In this document: positions 43,259 through 51,712 of the stretch, piece after piece
Numbering within the stretch: the stretch's first letter is position 1
Layout: every line of letters starts with the position of its first letter
Origin: Rhodobacterales bacterium RIFCSPHIGHO2_02_FULL_62_130
GTDB taxonomy: Bacteria > Pseudomonadota > Alphaproteobacteria > Rhodobacterales > Rhodobacteraceae
Length of the DNA stretch: 64,000 bases
Direction: 5' to 3'
NCBI GenBank assembly: GCA_001828855.1
Contig: MHZT01000001.1
Coordinates: 124,001 to 188,000, forward strand
Translations under genes and position numbers: made by a program
The notes under the pieces: generated by a model
Seen by the model: only the letters and a program-made list of their open reading frames with translations
What the model was told of the DNA's origin: nothing
Database searches by the model: none

Positions 43259-43390
43259 ATGAATGAGATGCTCGCGTTTCCGAAAGACCGAAAACCTTTA
43301 CACCTTGGTCGCTTCTGCCTTTTGCTTGGGCTGACAATCCTGCTGTATCTGATGCTCATGCAAAAAATGGGCACGGCTGGCGCTTGGTGA
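43259..43390 (+). CDS. Possible 43-residue single-helix membrane peptide
   Basis: ATG-to-TGA frame on the strand opposite pheST, encoding a basic N-terminal part (FPKDRKPLHLGRF) and one hydrophobic helix (CLLLGLTILLYLMLM). There is no convincing Shine-Dalgarno sequence. A REP hairpin begins 6 bp after the stop, as REPs often do after genes. Kept as a candidate only. Confidence 0.3.
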   Translation: MNEMLAFPKDRKPLHLGRFCLLLGLTILLYLMLMQKMGTAGAW

Positions 43391-43396
43391 GCGAAA

Positions 43397-43420
43397 GGTG
43401 CGTGAAATCACGCACCCTAC
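43397..43420 (-). repeat. REP-type hairpin, copy 4 (minus orientation)
   Basis: On the minus strand: GTAG then GGTGCGTGA-tt-TCACGCACC, perfect 9-bp stem. Lies 16 bp downstream of the pheS stop codon in the transcript direction. Confidence 0.8.
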
Positions 43421-43436
43421 CCTTCGCGGCGCTGCC

Positions 43437-44519
43437 TTACGACGAAAGCCCGCCAGCAAGGTCCGGCATATCCAGCGCGGCAAAGCCATAGTGACGCAAC
43501 CAGCGCAGATCGGATTCGAAGAAGGCGCGTAGGTCGGGGATGCCGTATTTCAGCATGGCAATCCGGTCGATCCCCATGCCAAAGGCAAAGCCTTGCCATT
43601 GGGTCGGATCAACCCCGGCTGCCGACAGCACCTTGGGATGCACCATGCCGCTCCCGAGGATTTCCATCCACTTGTCGCCCTGCCCGATCTTGAGCTGACC
43701 GCCCTCCCACGAGCAGCGGATGTCCACCTCTGCCGAGGGTTCGGTGAAGGGGAAGTGGCTGGCGCGGAAGCGGAGTTCGACCGAAGGCACCTCGAAGAAG
43801 GCGCGGCAGAATTCCTCAAGTGTCCATTTCAGGTTGGCCATGCTGATGTTGCGGTCAATCGCCAGACCTTCGACCTGATGGAACATCGGGGTGTGGGTCT
43901 GGTCCATATCCATGCGGTAGACGCGGCCTGGCGCAATGACGCGGATCGGCGCGCCCTGTTCGGCCATAGCGCGGATCTGCACGGGGCTGGTATGGGTGCG
44001 CAGGACATGCGGCGGGCGGGCATCGCCTTCGGCGCGGTTCATGAAGAAAGTGTCATGTTCCTGTCGCGCGGGGTGCTCCGGCGGGATGTTCAGGGCATCG
44101 AAGTTGAACCAGTCGGATTCTACCTGCGGGCCTTCGGCTACGGCAAAACCCATGTCGGCAAAGATCGCCGTCAGTTCTTCCATCACCTGACTGACCGGAT
44201 GGATCGTCCCTTGACGGCGCGGACGGCCCGGCAGCGTCACATCCAGCCATTCCGAGCGCAGCCGTTCATTCAGCGCGGCATCGCCAAGCGCGGCCTTCTT
44301 GGCGCGCAGGGCGGCGTCAATCTCGTCTTTCAGCACGTTCAGCATGGCACCGGCGGCCTTGCGCTGATCCGGCTCCATCTTGCCAAGACCGGCCATCAGC
44401 GCCGAAATCTCGCCCTTCTTGCCAAGGGCGGCCACGCGCAACTCTTCCAGCCCCGCCTCATCCGCCACATTGGCGACGGCGGTCAGATATTTGGCCTTAA
44501 GCGTGTCAGCTGCGTCCAT
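43437..44519 (-). CDS. pheS: Phenylalanine--tRNA ligase alpha subunit
   Basis: 360 residues from the ATG at 44519, which has AAGGAGG just upstream; the frame stays open to 44693 through repeat sequence that is not coding. Catalytic subunit of class II PheRS. N-terminal coiled-coil (tRNA-contact) region, then motif 1 area, [11 protein letters not shown], motif 2 [16 protein letters not shown] and motif 3 [18 protein letters not shown]. Complete. Confidence 0.97.
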   Translation of the reverse strand: MDAADTLKAKYLTAVANVADEAGLEELRVAALGKKGEISALMAGLGKMEPDQRKAAGAMLNVLKDEIDAALRAKKAALGDAALNERLRSEWLDVTLPGRPRRQGTIHPVSQVMEELTAIFADMGFAVAEGPQVESDWFNFDALNIPPEHPARQEHDTFFMNRAEGDARPPHVLRTHTSPVQIRAMAEQGAPIRVIAPGRVYRMDMDQTHTPMFHQVEGLAIDRNISMANLKWTLEEFCRAFFEVPSVELRFRASHFPFTEPSAEVDIRCSWEGGQLKIGQGDKWMEILGSGMVHPKVLSAAGVDPTQWQGFAFGMGIDRIAMLKYGIPDLRAFFESDLRWLRHYGFAALDMPDLAGGLSS

Positions 44520-44590
44520 GAAAGCCTCCTTGGAATGCCGCTTGGTGCTAGCGGGGAAGGGGGGCGGATGCAAGTGGGCTGCGTGGGCAT

Positions 44591-44671
44591 CATCTTGGCT
44601 TAAATACTCCCCGCCGGAGGCCCTACCGATATGCAGGGAGCCTCCGGCGGGAGTATTTAGGCCAAGATGAA
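44591..44671. repeat. Head-to-head pair of short GCCTCCGGCGGG...GTATTT repeats
   Basis: A minus copy (44591-44621) and a plus copy (44640-44671) face each other across 18 bp, giving about 30-bp nearly perfect arms (one indel, one substitution). The transcript could fold into a long hairpin in the rplT-pheS gap. The unit is the same as at 20215, 28113 and 30550. Confidence 0.75.
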
Positions 44672-44681
44672 ACGGCAAAAG

Positions 44682-44708
44682 AAAAAGCCCCACCGGAGCG
44701 GGGCCTTT
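44682..44708 (-). terminator. Intrinsic terminator after rplT
   Basis: On the minus strand: AAGGCCCC, loop, GGGGC followed by TTTTTCTTTT. GC-rich stem with a good U-tract 22 bp after the rplT stop, ending the rpmI-rplT transcript. Confidence 0.85.
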
Positions 44709-44729
44709 CCTGAAGTCTGTCGCGAAAGC

Positions 44730-45092
44730 TCAGGCCAGAGCGGCTTTGGCTTGGGCGGCGATTGCGTTGAACGCCTCGGGTTCATGCACGGCCAGATCGG
44801 CCAGCACTTTGCGGTCCACTTCGATGCCGGCTTTGGCCAGACCGTTGATGAAACGCGAATAGGTGAACTCGATGTCGAACAGACGCACAGCGGCGTTGAT
44901 CCGCTGAATCCACAGGGCGCGGAAGTTGCGCTTGCGGGCCTTACGGTCGCGAGTCGCATACTGGTTGGCCTTGTCGACGGCCTGCGTTGCGGTTTTGAAG
45001 TTCGTGGAGCGGGCGGCGTAGTAACCAGCCGCCGCCTTGATCACCTTGCGGTGACGGGCGTGGGTTACCTTACCGGATTTGACGCGGGACAT
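44730..45092 (-). CDS. rplT: 50S ribosomal protein L20
   Basis: 120 residues. Early-assembly 23S rRNA-binding protein; start [32 protein letters not shown] and [15 protein letters not shown] are diagnostic. Forms the rpmI-rplT pair; infC is not adjacent. In other bacteria L20 represses its own operon through mRNA binding; I could not identify such a site here. Confidence 0.98.
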   Translation of the reverse strand: MSRVKSGKVTHARHRKVIKAAAGYYAARSTNFKTATQAVDKANQYATRDRKARKRNFRALWIQRINAAVRLFDIEFTYSRFINGLAKAGIEVDRKVLADLAVHEPEAFNAIAAQAKAALA

Positions 45093-45104
45093 ATGCTGAT
45101 CTCC

Positions 45105-45305
45105 TTACCGGTCGTAGGGCATGTATTTCTTGACGATTTTCGCATCGGAATCGTTCAGGATCATGGTCCCGGACGCGTCACGAATGAATTTCGTCGTGCG
45201 TTTGATCATGCCGTGGCGCTTGCCGGCAACACCGGCTTTCACCCGACCGGAGGCCGTGAAGCTGAAGCGCTTCTTCGCCGCCGACTTGGTCTTCATCTTG
45301 GGCAT
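45105..45305 (-). CDS. rpmI: 50S ribosomal protein L35
   Basis: 66 residues from the ATG at 45305 ([14 protein letters not shown]), the standard L35 start, with GGAG 7 nt upstream; the frame is open further but only adds unrelated residues. Very basic. 12 bp upstream of rplT. Confidence 0.97.
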   Translation of the reverse strand: MPKMKTKSAAKKRFSFTASGRVKAGVAGKRHGMIKRTTKFIRDASGTMILNDSDAKIVKKYMPYDR

Positions 45306-45409
45306 TTCCATCTCCATGGTTGCAGGTGTTGCTCGGCATGCCAAGTTGGCCGGCAACACGGGATATTCGAAGCGTCCCTATAGGCGGGTGGCCGGGCGGG
45401 TGCAAGGGG

Positions 45410-45634
45410 TCAGTGCAGGAAGCTGCCGATCACACGCACGAAAACATGGGGAATTTCGGCGAAAGTATAGCCCGAGGGCTTTTGCGTAACTGCCACCACG
45501 ACCAGCACACCCGAGATAAGCAAGAGAATCGCCCCTGCGCGTGGCCTGCGGCTTTCCGCAAATGCGCCAAGCAGCGAGGGGATCGAGAGGGCGCCGATGA
45601 CCAGACCGATGACCAGATAAAGATCGGTGTTCAT
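45410..45634 (-). CDS. Small two-helix membrane protein, unknown
   Basis: 74 residues with two hydrophobic helices (about 4-24 and 35-50) and a short polar C-terminus (YTFAEIPHVFVRVIGSFLH). Frequently such small proteins lie next to pykA in this family of bacteria, from memory. Function unknown; 33 bp downstream of the pykA stop and in the same direction, so possibly cotranscribed with it. Confidence 0.7.
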   Translation of the reverse strand: MNTDLYLVIGLVIGALSIPSLLGAFAESRRPRAGAILLLISGVLVVVAVTQKPSGYTFAEIPHVFVRVIGSFLH

Positions 45635-45667
45635 CGGCGCCCTCCTGTTTGAAATTCAATCCTTTGA

Positions 45668-47116
45668 CTATTCAGGATCGACGCGGGAAATCAACCGCTC
45701 ATCACAGGGGGCGACGCGCAGGATGTTGGTGGTGCCTTTGACGTTGAACGGCACGCCTGCAGTCAGCACGATCATATCCTCGGCCCCAGCGAAACCGTCG
45801 GCGCGTGCGGCGTGGACTGCCGCAAGCACAGCACCTTTGAAGCGCTCCTGCGGTTCGGTGATGACCGAGTGCACCCCCCAGATCAGCGCCGAGCGCCGCG
45901 CGGTGGACATAAGCGGCGTCAGCGCGATGATCGGGCAGTTCGGGCGTTCGCGCGACACAAGGTTCACCGTGTTGCCCGACTGGGTAAAGCAGGCGATGGC
46001 CTTGATATTGGTGGCTTCGGCGATTTCGCGGGCGGCGGCAACGATGCCGTCGGCGATGGTTTCGCGGACGATCACGCGGCTGGCCTCGATCACCTGACGG
46101 TAGGTCGGGTCTTTCTCGACCGAGAGGGCCACGTTGTTCATCGTGGTCACGGCTTCGATCGGATATTTGCCAGCGGCGGATTCTGCGGACAGCATCACCG
46201 CGTCCGCGCCTTCATAGATAGCGGTGGCGACGTCGGACACTTCGGCGCGGGTCGGAACCGGCGATTCGATCATCGATTCCAGCATTTGCGTTGCCACGAT
46301 CACCGGCTTGGCCGCGGCGCGTGCACCGCGCACAAGCCGCTTCTGGATCGGCGGCACCGAGGTGACGGGCAGTTCGACGCCCAAGTCACCACGCGCAACC
46401 ATGATGCCGTCTGACACGCTGAGAATGGCGTCATAGGCCTTTACTGCGGCGGGCTTTTCGATCTTGGACAGGATCGCCGCGCGGCCTTTGGCCAGTTGAC
46501 GGGCCTCGATCACATCTTCGGGGCGCTGCACGAAGGACAGCGCCAGCCAGTCAACGCCCAGCTCGCAGGCGAACTCCAGATCGTCCTTGTCTTTCGCAGA
46601 CAGCGCGGCCAAGGGCAGCACCACGTCTGGCACGTTCACACCCTTGCGGTTGGAAATCGTGCCGCCGACTTCGACAACGCAATTGGCGAAATCCTTGCCG
46701 CAGTCTTTGACGCGCAGGCGGATCTTGCCATCATTGACCAAAAGCGAGGCACCTGCCTCCAAAGCCGCAAAAATCTCGGGGTGGGGCAGTTGCACACGGG
46801 TTGCATCGCCGGGAGTCGAGGACAGGTCCATGCGGAAATCCGCCCCTTCGGCCAGATCTTCGCCCGCCGGATTGGCAAAGGTGCCAACGCGCAGCTTTGG
46901 CCCCTGAAGGTCGGCCAGAATGGCGATCGGGCGCCCTGTATCGGCCTCGACCTGCCGGATGATGGCATGGCGCGCGGCCTGTTCGGCGTGGCTGCCGTGG
47001 CTCATGTTGAGGCGGAACACATCGGCTCCTGCCTCGAACAGCGCGCGGATCATAGTATAGTCGCTGGAGGCCGGGCCCAGAGTGGCCACGATCTTTACGT
47101 TCCGAAGGCGTCTCAT
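45668..47116 (-). CDS. pykA: Pyruvate kinase
   Basis: 482 residues; makes pyruvate and ATP from phosphoenolpyruvate and ADP in the cytoplasm. Motifs: RLNMSHGSH (substrate/ADP), ADLQGPKLRVG, active-site ISKIEKPAAV with Lys and Mg-binding Glu, DGIMVARGDLGVE, and VATQMLESMIESPVPTRAEVSDVA. C-terminal allosteric domain present. The 137-bp region upstream, shared with the divergent amidohydrolase gene, holds the promoters. Confidence 0.97.
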   Translation of the reverse strand: MRRLRNVKIVATLGPASSDYTMIRALFEAGADVFRLNMSHGSHAEQAARHAIIRQVEADTGRPIAILADLQGPKLRVGTFANPAGEDLAEGADFRMDLSSTPGDATRVQLPHPEIFAALEAGASLLVNDGKIRLRVKDCGKDFANCVVEVGGTISNRKGVNVPDVVLPLAALSAKDKDDLEFACELGVDWLALSFVQRPEDVIEARQLAKGRAAILSKIEKPAAVKAYDAILSVSDGIMVARGDLGVELPVTSVPPIQKRLVRGARAAAKPVIVATQMLESMIESPVPTRAEVSDVATAIYEGADAVMLSAESAAGKYPIEAVTTMNNVALSVEKDPTYRQVIEASRVIVRETIADGIVAAAREIAEATNIKAIACFTQSGNTVNLVSRERPNCPIIALTPLMSTARRSALIWGVHSVITEPQERFKGAVLAAVHAARADGFAGAEDMIVLTAGVPFNVKGTTNILRVAPCDERLISRVDPE

Positions 47117-47253
47117 GCCTTGTTCCTTTTCGTCGCGTTCATTTTTCGTGGTGGGCCGCGCGTGTTATGGCGCAATCCGGCACACGGAGCAACTGGCGGA
47201 TAGCGCAGATGCAGCATAATTGATAGCGCTGACATTTCTGTAACGGGGGGACC

Positions 47254-47985
47254 ATGCCTGCTTACCATATTTACGGCGAGAATCGGCCCGGCCGGTGGTT
47301 GGTAACCTGCGACCATGCGTCGAACCGCGTGCCGGATTGGGTTGGCGGGGGCAGTCTTGGGATCGGGCCTGCGGATATGGCGCGGCATATCGCCTTGGAT
47401 GTGGGCGCGGCAGGGCTTGCCCGCGCGCTGGGAGAGGCCTTGGACAGCCCTGTGATCTGCTCCGATTTCAGTCGGCTCGTGATTGACCCCAATCGCGGCG
47501 AAGATGACCCGACGCTGGTGATGAAGCTGTATGACGGCACGATAATTCCCACCAACCGCCATGCAGATGCCGCCGAGACCGAACGGCGGCTGGATCGGCT
47601 TTACCGGCCCTATCATGCGGCCTATGCGCGGATGGCCGCGCGTCATGCCGATACAGTCATTCTGGCCGTGCATTCCTTTACGCCCTGCCTGAAAGGCCGT
47701 GCGCCCAGACCTTGGCATGTCGGGGTGCTGTACAGTCATCTGGATGATCGCCTGTCGCGCCCGCTGATCGCACGGCTGATGGAACAGCCTGACCTGTGCA
47801 TCGGCGATAACGAGCCTTATGCAGGGCACTTGCCGGGTGACGCCATTGACCGCCACGCGCTCCGGCATGGTCGGCACAACACCTTGATCGAGGTGCGGAA
47901 CGATCTGATCGCCACACCGCAGCATCAGGCGGCATGGGCAGAGCGGCTGTCCCTGATTCTCTCGGCAGTCTTGCGCGAAATCTGA
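47254..47985 (+). CDS. N-formylglutamate amidohydrolase family protein
   Basis: 243 residues, HutG-like FGase family. It would hydrolyse N-formyl or similar amides, releasing formate if the classic substrate holds. Zn-ligand and catalytic blocks: VTCDHASNRVP near the N-terminus, HIALDVGAAGLA, DFSRLVIDPNR, VHSFTP and HNTLIEVRNDLI. No hut genes are nearby, so the histidine-pathway role is uncertain; other members act on N-formyl peptides. Confidence 0.85.
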   Translation: MPAYHIYGENRPGRWLVTCDHASNRVPDWVGGGSLGIGPADMARHIALDVGAAGLARALGEALDSPVICSDFSRLVIDPNRGEDDPTLVMKLYDGTIIPTNRHADAAETERRLDRLYRPYHAAYARMAARHADTVILAVHSFTPCLKGRAPRPWHVGVLYSHLDDRLSRPLIARLMEQPDLCIGDNEPYAGHLPGDAIDRHALRHGRHNTLIEVRNDLIATPQHQAAWAERLSLILSAVLREI

Positions 47986-48094
47986 TCGCACAACCCTTGC
48001 GGGATTGATTGCAGCCTGTGATTGCCTGCGCTTGTTGCGTTCTTGCATAATTGCCGCAAATCCGCGCCGTTAGCGCAAGACAGTCTATTTGAAA

Positions 48095-48108
48095 TTGATC
48101 TGGATCAA
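48095..48108. promoter_or_regulatory. Perfect FNR-type box TTGAT-N4-ATCAA
   Basis: TTGATCTGGATCAA, exact consensus for FNR/FnrL/DNR regulators, centred about 98 bp before the RTX gene start. A -10-like GACTAAAA about 30 bp downstream would place it near -41.5, the class II activator position. Oxygen- or nitrosative-stress-controlled expression is inferred. Confidence 0.7.
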
Positions 48109-48198
48109 CGTGACGCATTATCCAACGGGTGACTAAAAGCTATCTTTAGGATGGTGCCGCAACAAGCGTGATGCGATTGCGGGGACACGGGGTTAGAA

Positions 48199-49635
48199 AT
48201 GTCTTTTCTGTTCTTGTTTGCTATGCTGCCCTTGCTGATGGCGGGATTTCCCGAAAGCGGCGATAGCGACACAGAGGCTGACCTGCCTCAACCCCATCAC
48301 ATGGATGGTTCGGACGACCGTGACAATATGGTCGGCACGGCGGCGGATGACTCGATCACCGCGCTGGAAGGCAATGACTATGTTGCGGGTCTGGACGGCA
48401 ATGACACGATCTTGCTTGGCGCTGGCAATGATCACGGCTTGGGCGGAACTGGCAACGACCATATCTATGGGGCCGAAGGCGCGGATGTGGCCGAGGGCGG
48501 TGCAGGCGATGACCTGCTGCGCGGCGGTGCAGACAATGACATTCTGTTCGACGACGAGGGTGCCGATACGCTCTGCGGTGATCTGGGACAGGATCTTATC
48601 GATGCGCGGGACGAACCTGCGGGCGTGGCGGGTTCGTCGGACATTCTCTATGGCGGCTATGGGTATGACACCCTGATCGGTGATAACGGGGACACGATGT
48701 CAGGCGGCGCGTGGCAAGACGAATTCTACGTGACCCAAGGCGGCGGTCCCGCCGTGATCACGGATTGGGAAGACGGCGAGCAGGTGACCGTCACCGTTCC
48801 CGTCGGTCTGCGTGATGCCGCCATCACCACCCGCGATTCCGAGGATGGGCTGGATCTGGAATTGGTCTATAATGATCAGGTCGTGGCGATCCTTTCGGGG
48901 CAGGCCGGTGCCGAACTTCTGCCGCATCTTGTGGTTGATACCTATCTGCCAGAGCAACTGATCGGGACCGAAGAAAATGACATCTTGCTGGGCGGTGCCG
49001 GCAATGACGTCATGATCGGCTTTGCCGGCGATGATCATATGGACTCGGATGGTGGCGATGACACCATCTATGGCGGCGCGGGCAGCGATTTCGTGCATAC
49101 GGGTGCGGGCAACGATCTTTATGAAGGCTATCGGGTCGGCCATGAATCCGCACCGCTTGCCACGGATCTGGATGAAGTTCACAGCGGATCAGGTCAGGAC
49201 ACTCTGCTGGCAGATGGCGGGAATGTCTGGCTCTTCGGGGATTCGGGGAATGATTTCCTGTCCAGCCGCGATACAGCGCCGGATCAGAAGATGACGTCTG
49301 ATCGGCTTCTGGGCGGCATCGGGCAAGATACCCTGACCGGTGACGCAGGTGACAGCCTGACCGGCGGCAGCGGGGCGGACAGCTTCCATGTCTATGCAGA
49401 AAGCGAAAGCGTCGATGCCCCTGTGGTGGTCGAGGATTTCGACCCGCTGTTCGACACTTTGGCCATCCACCTGAACTATGACGCCGGTCTTCCCACGCCA
49501 AGCGGCCAATTGTCCTATGCTGTGGATACGGCGCAAAACAGGGTTCTGATCAGCATCGACGGGGTGGAGCGGCTGATTTTGGGCAATACCCAAAGCTTCG
49601 ATCCAAGATGGGTGACGATTACAGTCGCCGACTGA
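48199..49635 (+). CDS. RTX-type calcium-binding repeat protein
   Basis: 478 residues. After a hydrophobic N-terminus (FLFLFAMLPLLMAGF) come several blocks of GGxGxDxxx nonapeptide repeats (about 45-130, 255-310, 325-395), which fold into Ca2+-binding beta rolls. No catalytic domain is recognised between the blocks. RTX proteins are usually secreted by type I systems through a C-terminal signal; no such transporter lies in the window. The short hydrophobic start is typical of a Rhodobacteraceae group of RTX-like proteins. Preceded by an FNR box and followed by a long hairpin. Confidence 0.85.
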   Translation: MSFLFLFAMLPLLMAGFPESGDSDTEADLPQPHHMDGSDDRDNMVGTAADDSITALEGNDYVAGLDGNDTILLGAGNDHGLGGTGNDHIYGAEGADVAEGGAGDDLLRGGADNDILFDDEGADTLCGDLGQDLIDARDEPAGVAGSSDILYGGYGYDTLIGDNGDTMSGGAWQDEFYVTQGGGPAVITDWEDGEQVTVTVPVGLRDAAITTRDSEDGLDLELVYNDQVVAILSGQAGAELLPHLVVDTYLPEQLIGTEENDILLGGAGNDVMIGFAGDDHMDSDGGDDTIYGGAGSDFVHTGAGNDLYEGYRVGHESAPLATDLDEVHSGSGQDTLLADGGNVWLFGDSGNDFLSSRDTAPDQKMTSDRLLGGIGQDTLTGDAGDSLTGGSGADSFHVYAESESVDAPVVVEDFDPLFDTLAIHLNYDAGLPTPSGQLSYAVDTAQNRVLISIDGVERLILGNTQSFDPRWVTITVAD

Positions 49636-49667
49636 TCCGGCCCGGAAACCGGCGCTGCGTGATCGGG

Positions 49668-49697
49668 TTTGCGGTCTGGTGCGGGCCAGACCGCAAA
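49668..49697. terminator. 12-bp perfect hairpin between convergent RTX and aminotransferase genes
   Basis: TTTGCGGTCTGG-tgcggg-CCAGACCGCAAA. Very stable, but the Ts are on the 5' side and the As on the 3' side on both strands, so it lacks the U-tract of an intrinsic terminator. It may stop exonucleases or help Rho-dependent ending. Confidence 0.5.
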
Positions 49698-49702
49698 ACG
49701 AC

Positions 49703-50563
49703 TCAGATCGCGGCTTTCCGCATTTCGTCCAGATAAATCTCGCGCAGACGCGGCACGATTGCGCCGACCTTGCCGGTGCCTACTGCCGCCCCGTCGATTT
49801 CAACCACCGGCATCACAAAGGCCGAGGCCGAGGTGATGAACGCCTCATCCGCGGCTTGGGCCTCGGCGATGGTGAAGGCGCGCTCTTCGACCTCCATCTG
49901 TGCCTCGGCGGCAAAGCGCAGCACGGCGGCGCGGGTGATCCCGTGCAGGATATCGCTGGAAAGCTGGCGCGTGATGATCCGGTTGCCCTTCACGATATAG
50001 GCGTTGTTCGAGGTGCCTTCGGTCACGGCGCTATCCTCGACAAACCAGCTGTCATCAACGCCCGCCTTCTTGGCCGCCATCTTGCCCATCGACGGATAGA
50101 GCAGTTGCACCGTCTTGATGTCGCGCCGCCCCCAGCGGATATCGGGGATCGAGATCACGCGGTAACCGGTTTTGGCCTGCGGGTTTTCCGCCAGCCCCGG
50201 CTTGTTCTGGGTGAACAGCACCACCGTCGGTTTGGTGTCGGCGGACGGATAAGCAAAATCGCGGTCGCCCGGATTGCCGCGCGTGACTTGCAGATAGATC
50301 ATGCCATCGACGATGCCGTTCTTTTCCACCAAGGCGCGGTGGATTTCCAGCCATTCGGCCTCGGTATGGGGGTTCTGCATCTCCAGTTCCGACAGGCTGC
50401 GCGCAAGGCGGACACAATGGCCGCCAAAGTCGATCAGCTTGCCGTCCAGAACCGAGGTCACCTCATAGACGCCATCCGCCATCAGGAATCCACGGTCAAA
50501 GATGGAAACCTTGGCTTCGGTTTCCGGCAGGTAGTCGCCGTTCAGATAGACGGTGCGGGTCAT
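49703..50563 (-). CDS. D-amino-acid aminotransferase (class IV, DAAT)
   Basis: 286 residues. PLP fold-type IV enzyme; converts D-Ala and 2-oxoglutarate to pyruvate and D-Glu and acts on other D-amino acids. Lys150 (RRDIKTVQLL) is the PLP lysine and Glu182 (TEGTSNNAYIV) the pyridine-N partner. DAAT-like start VYLNGDYLP and IFDRGFLMADGVYEV. Lies 3 bp downstream of the epimerase-like gene, so the two likely recycle D-amino acids or muropeptide fragments. Branched-chain aminotransferase is less likely. Confidence 0.88.
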   Translation of the reverse strand: MTRTVYLNGDYLPETEAKVSIFDRGFLMADGVYEVTSVLDGKLIDFGGHCVRLARSLSELEMQNPHTEAEWLEIHRALVEKNGIVDGMIYLQVTRGNPGDRDFAYPSADTKPTVVLFTQNKPGLAENPQAKTGYRVISIPDIRWGRRDIKTVQLLYPSMGKMAAKKAGVDDSWFVEDSAVTEGTSNNAYIVKGNRIITRQLSSDILHGITRAAVLRFAAEAQMEVEERAFTIAEAQAADEAFITSASAFVMPVVEIDGAAVGTGKVGAIVPRLREIYLDEMRKAAI

Positions 50564-50566
50564 GGC

Positions 50567-51529
50567 TTATCCCCATAATTGGGCGGTGGAAGGATGAACG
50601 CCTGCATCATCATAGTGCAGGGGGTGGGGGCGGTCTTGGGACAGAAGCAGCGGCCCGTCAAGATCAGAGAAGGCCGCACCTTGGGCCACCAACACGGCAG
50701 GGGCCATCGCAAGGCTGCTGCCCACCATGCAGCCGACCATCACGCCAAAGCCCAGCCGCCGCGCCTCATCCCGCGCCCGCAGGGCCTCGGTCAGCCCGCC
50801 GGTCTTGTCCAGCTTCAGGTTCACCACGTCATATTTGCCGCGCAGGGCGGCAAGGCTGGCGGCATCATGGGCGGATTCGTCCGCCGCCACTGGCAGGGGC
50901 CGCGCGATTTCGGCCAGCATGTCATCGGCCCCCTGCGGCAAGGGCTGTTCCACCAACGCCACGCCCAACCGGATCAGATGCGGGGCCAGATCGGTGTAAA
51001 CCTCTGGCGTCCAGCCTTCATTCGCATCCACGATCAGCACGGATTTCGGCGCACCCGCCCGCACCGCCTCAAGCCGGCGCATATCGTCGGGCGTGCCGAG
51101 TTTGATCTTCAGGATCGGGCGATGGGCATTCTTGGCTGCCGCCGCCCGCATGTTTTCGGGCGTATCCAATGATAAAGTATATGCCACGACCAAGGGCTTT
51201 GGTTCCGCCAGCCCCGCCAGTTGCCACACCCGCCGCCCGCTGGCCTTGGCGGCATGATCCCACAGCGCGCAGTCAACGGCATTGCGCGCGGCCCCTGCGG
51301 GCAGGGCGGTCTGCAAGCCTTCGCGGGTGATGCCTTCGGGCAAGGCCGCGATCTGCGCCGTCACACTGTCCAGTGTATCGCCATAGCGCGGATAAGGCAC
51401 ACACTCGCCCCACCCCGTCACCCCGTCGCGGGTCACGCGCACCGTCAACACCCGCGCCTCGGTCTTGGACCCGCGCGAGATGGTAAAGACCTGCGCCAGC
51501 GGGAAAGTGTCGGGCGAAACGGTGATCAA
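50567..51529 (-). CDS. Dipeptide epimerase / N-acyl-D-Glu racemase-like enolase-superfamily enzyme
   Basis: 320 residues from a TTG start at 51529, chosen for GGAGG 5 nt upstream; no ATG or GTG fits. The longer frame to 52711 is a shadow of mcl1. Enolase-superfamily (muconate-lactonizing subgroup) barrel: LKIKLG (Lys-x-Lys), IVDANEGW (Asp), LVEQPLP (Glu), AADESAH (Asp) and LKLDKTGG (Lys). Acts as L-Ala-D/L-Glu epimerase or DgcA-type racemase. Cotranscribed with the DAAT gene; both handle D-Glu/D-Ala. Confidence 0.85.
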   Translation of the reverse strand: MITVSPDTFPLAQVFTISRGSKTEARVLTVRVTRDGVTGWGECVPYPRYGDTLDSVTAQIAALPEGITREGLQTALPAGAARNAVDCALWDHAAKASGRRVWQLAGLAEPKPLVVAYTLSLDTPENMRAAAAKNAHRPILKIKLGTPDDMRRLEAVRAGAPKSVLIVDANEGWTPEVYTDLAPHLIRLGVALVEQPLPQGADDMLAEIARPLPVAADESAHDAASLAALRGKYDVVNLKLDKTGGLTEALRARDEARRLGFGVMVGCMVGSSLAMAPAVLVAQGAAFSDLDGPLLLSQDRPHPLHYDDAGVHPSTAQLWG

Positions 51530-51712
51530 GTTTACCTCCGGTCGGGCTTTGCGCCTATCTGAGGCAAACCTGTCGCAGCCTGCAAGCGCAGACTGCCCTG
51601 CGGCGCTGCGGCGCGGGATTGCTGCATCTGCGAATATCGCTTGTGAACCTGCGCGCAATAATCTAACCAAACGGCGAGAGTTTGCGAAACATACTTGCCA
51701 AGGTGTCCAGTC

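Larger units (their letters stand above)
43104..43436. other. 333-bp gap between pheS and pheT
   Basis: Longer than the usual short pheS-pheT spacing. It contains a possible 43-codon plus-strand ORF (43259-43390) and a REP hairpin (43397-43420). No attenuator-like leader peptide rich in Phe was found on the minus strand. Confidence 0.6.
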
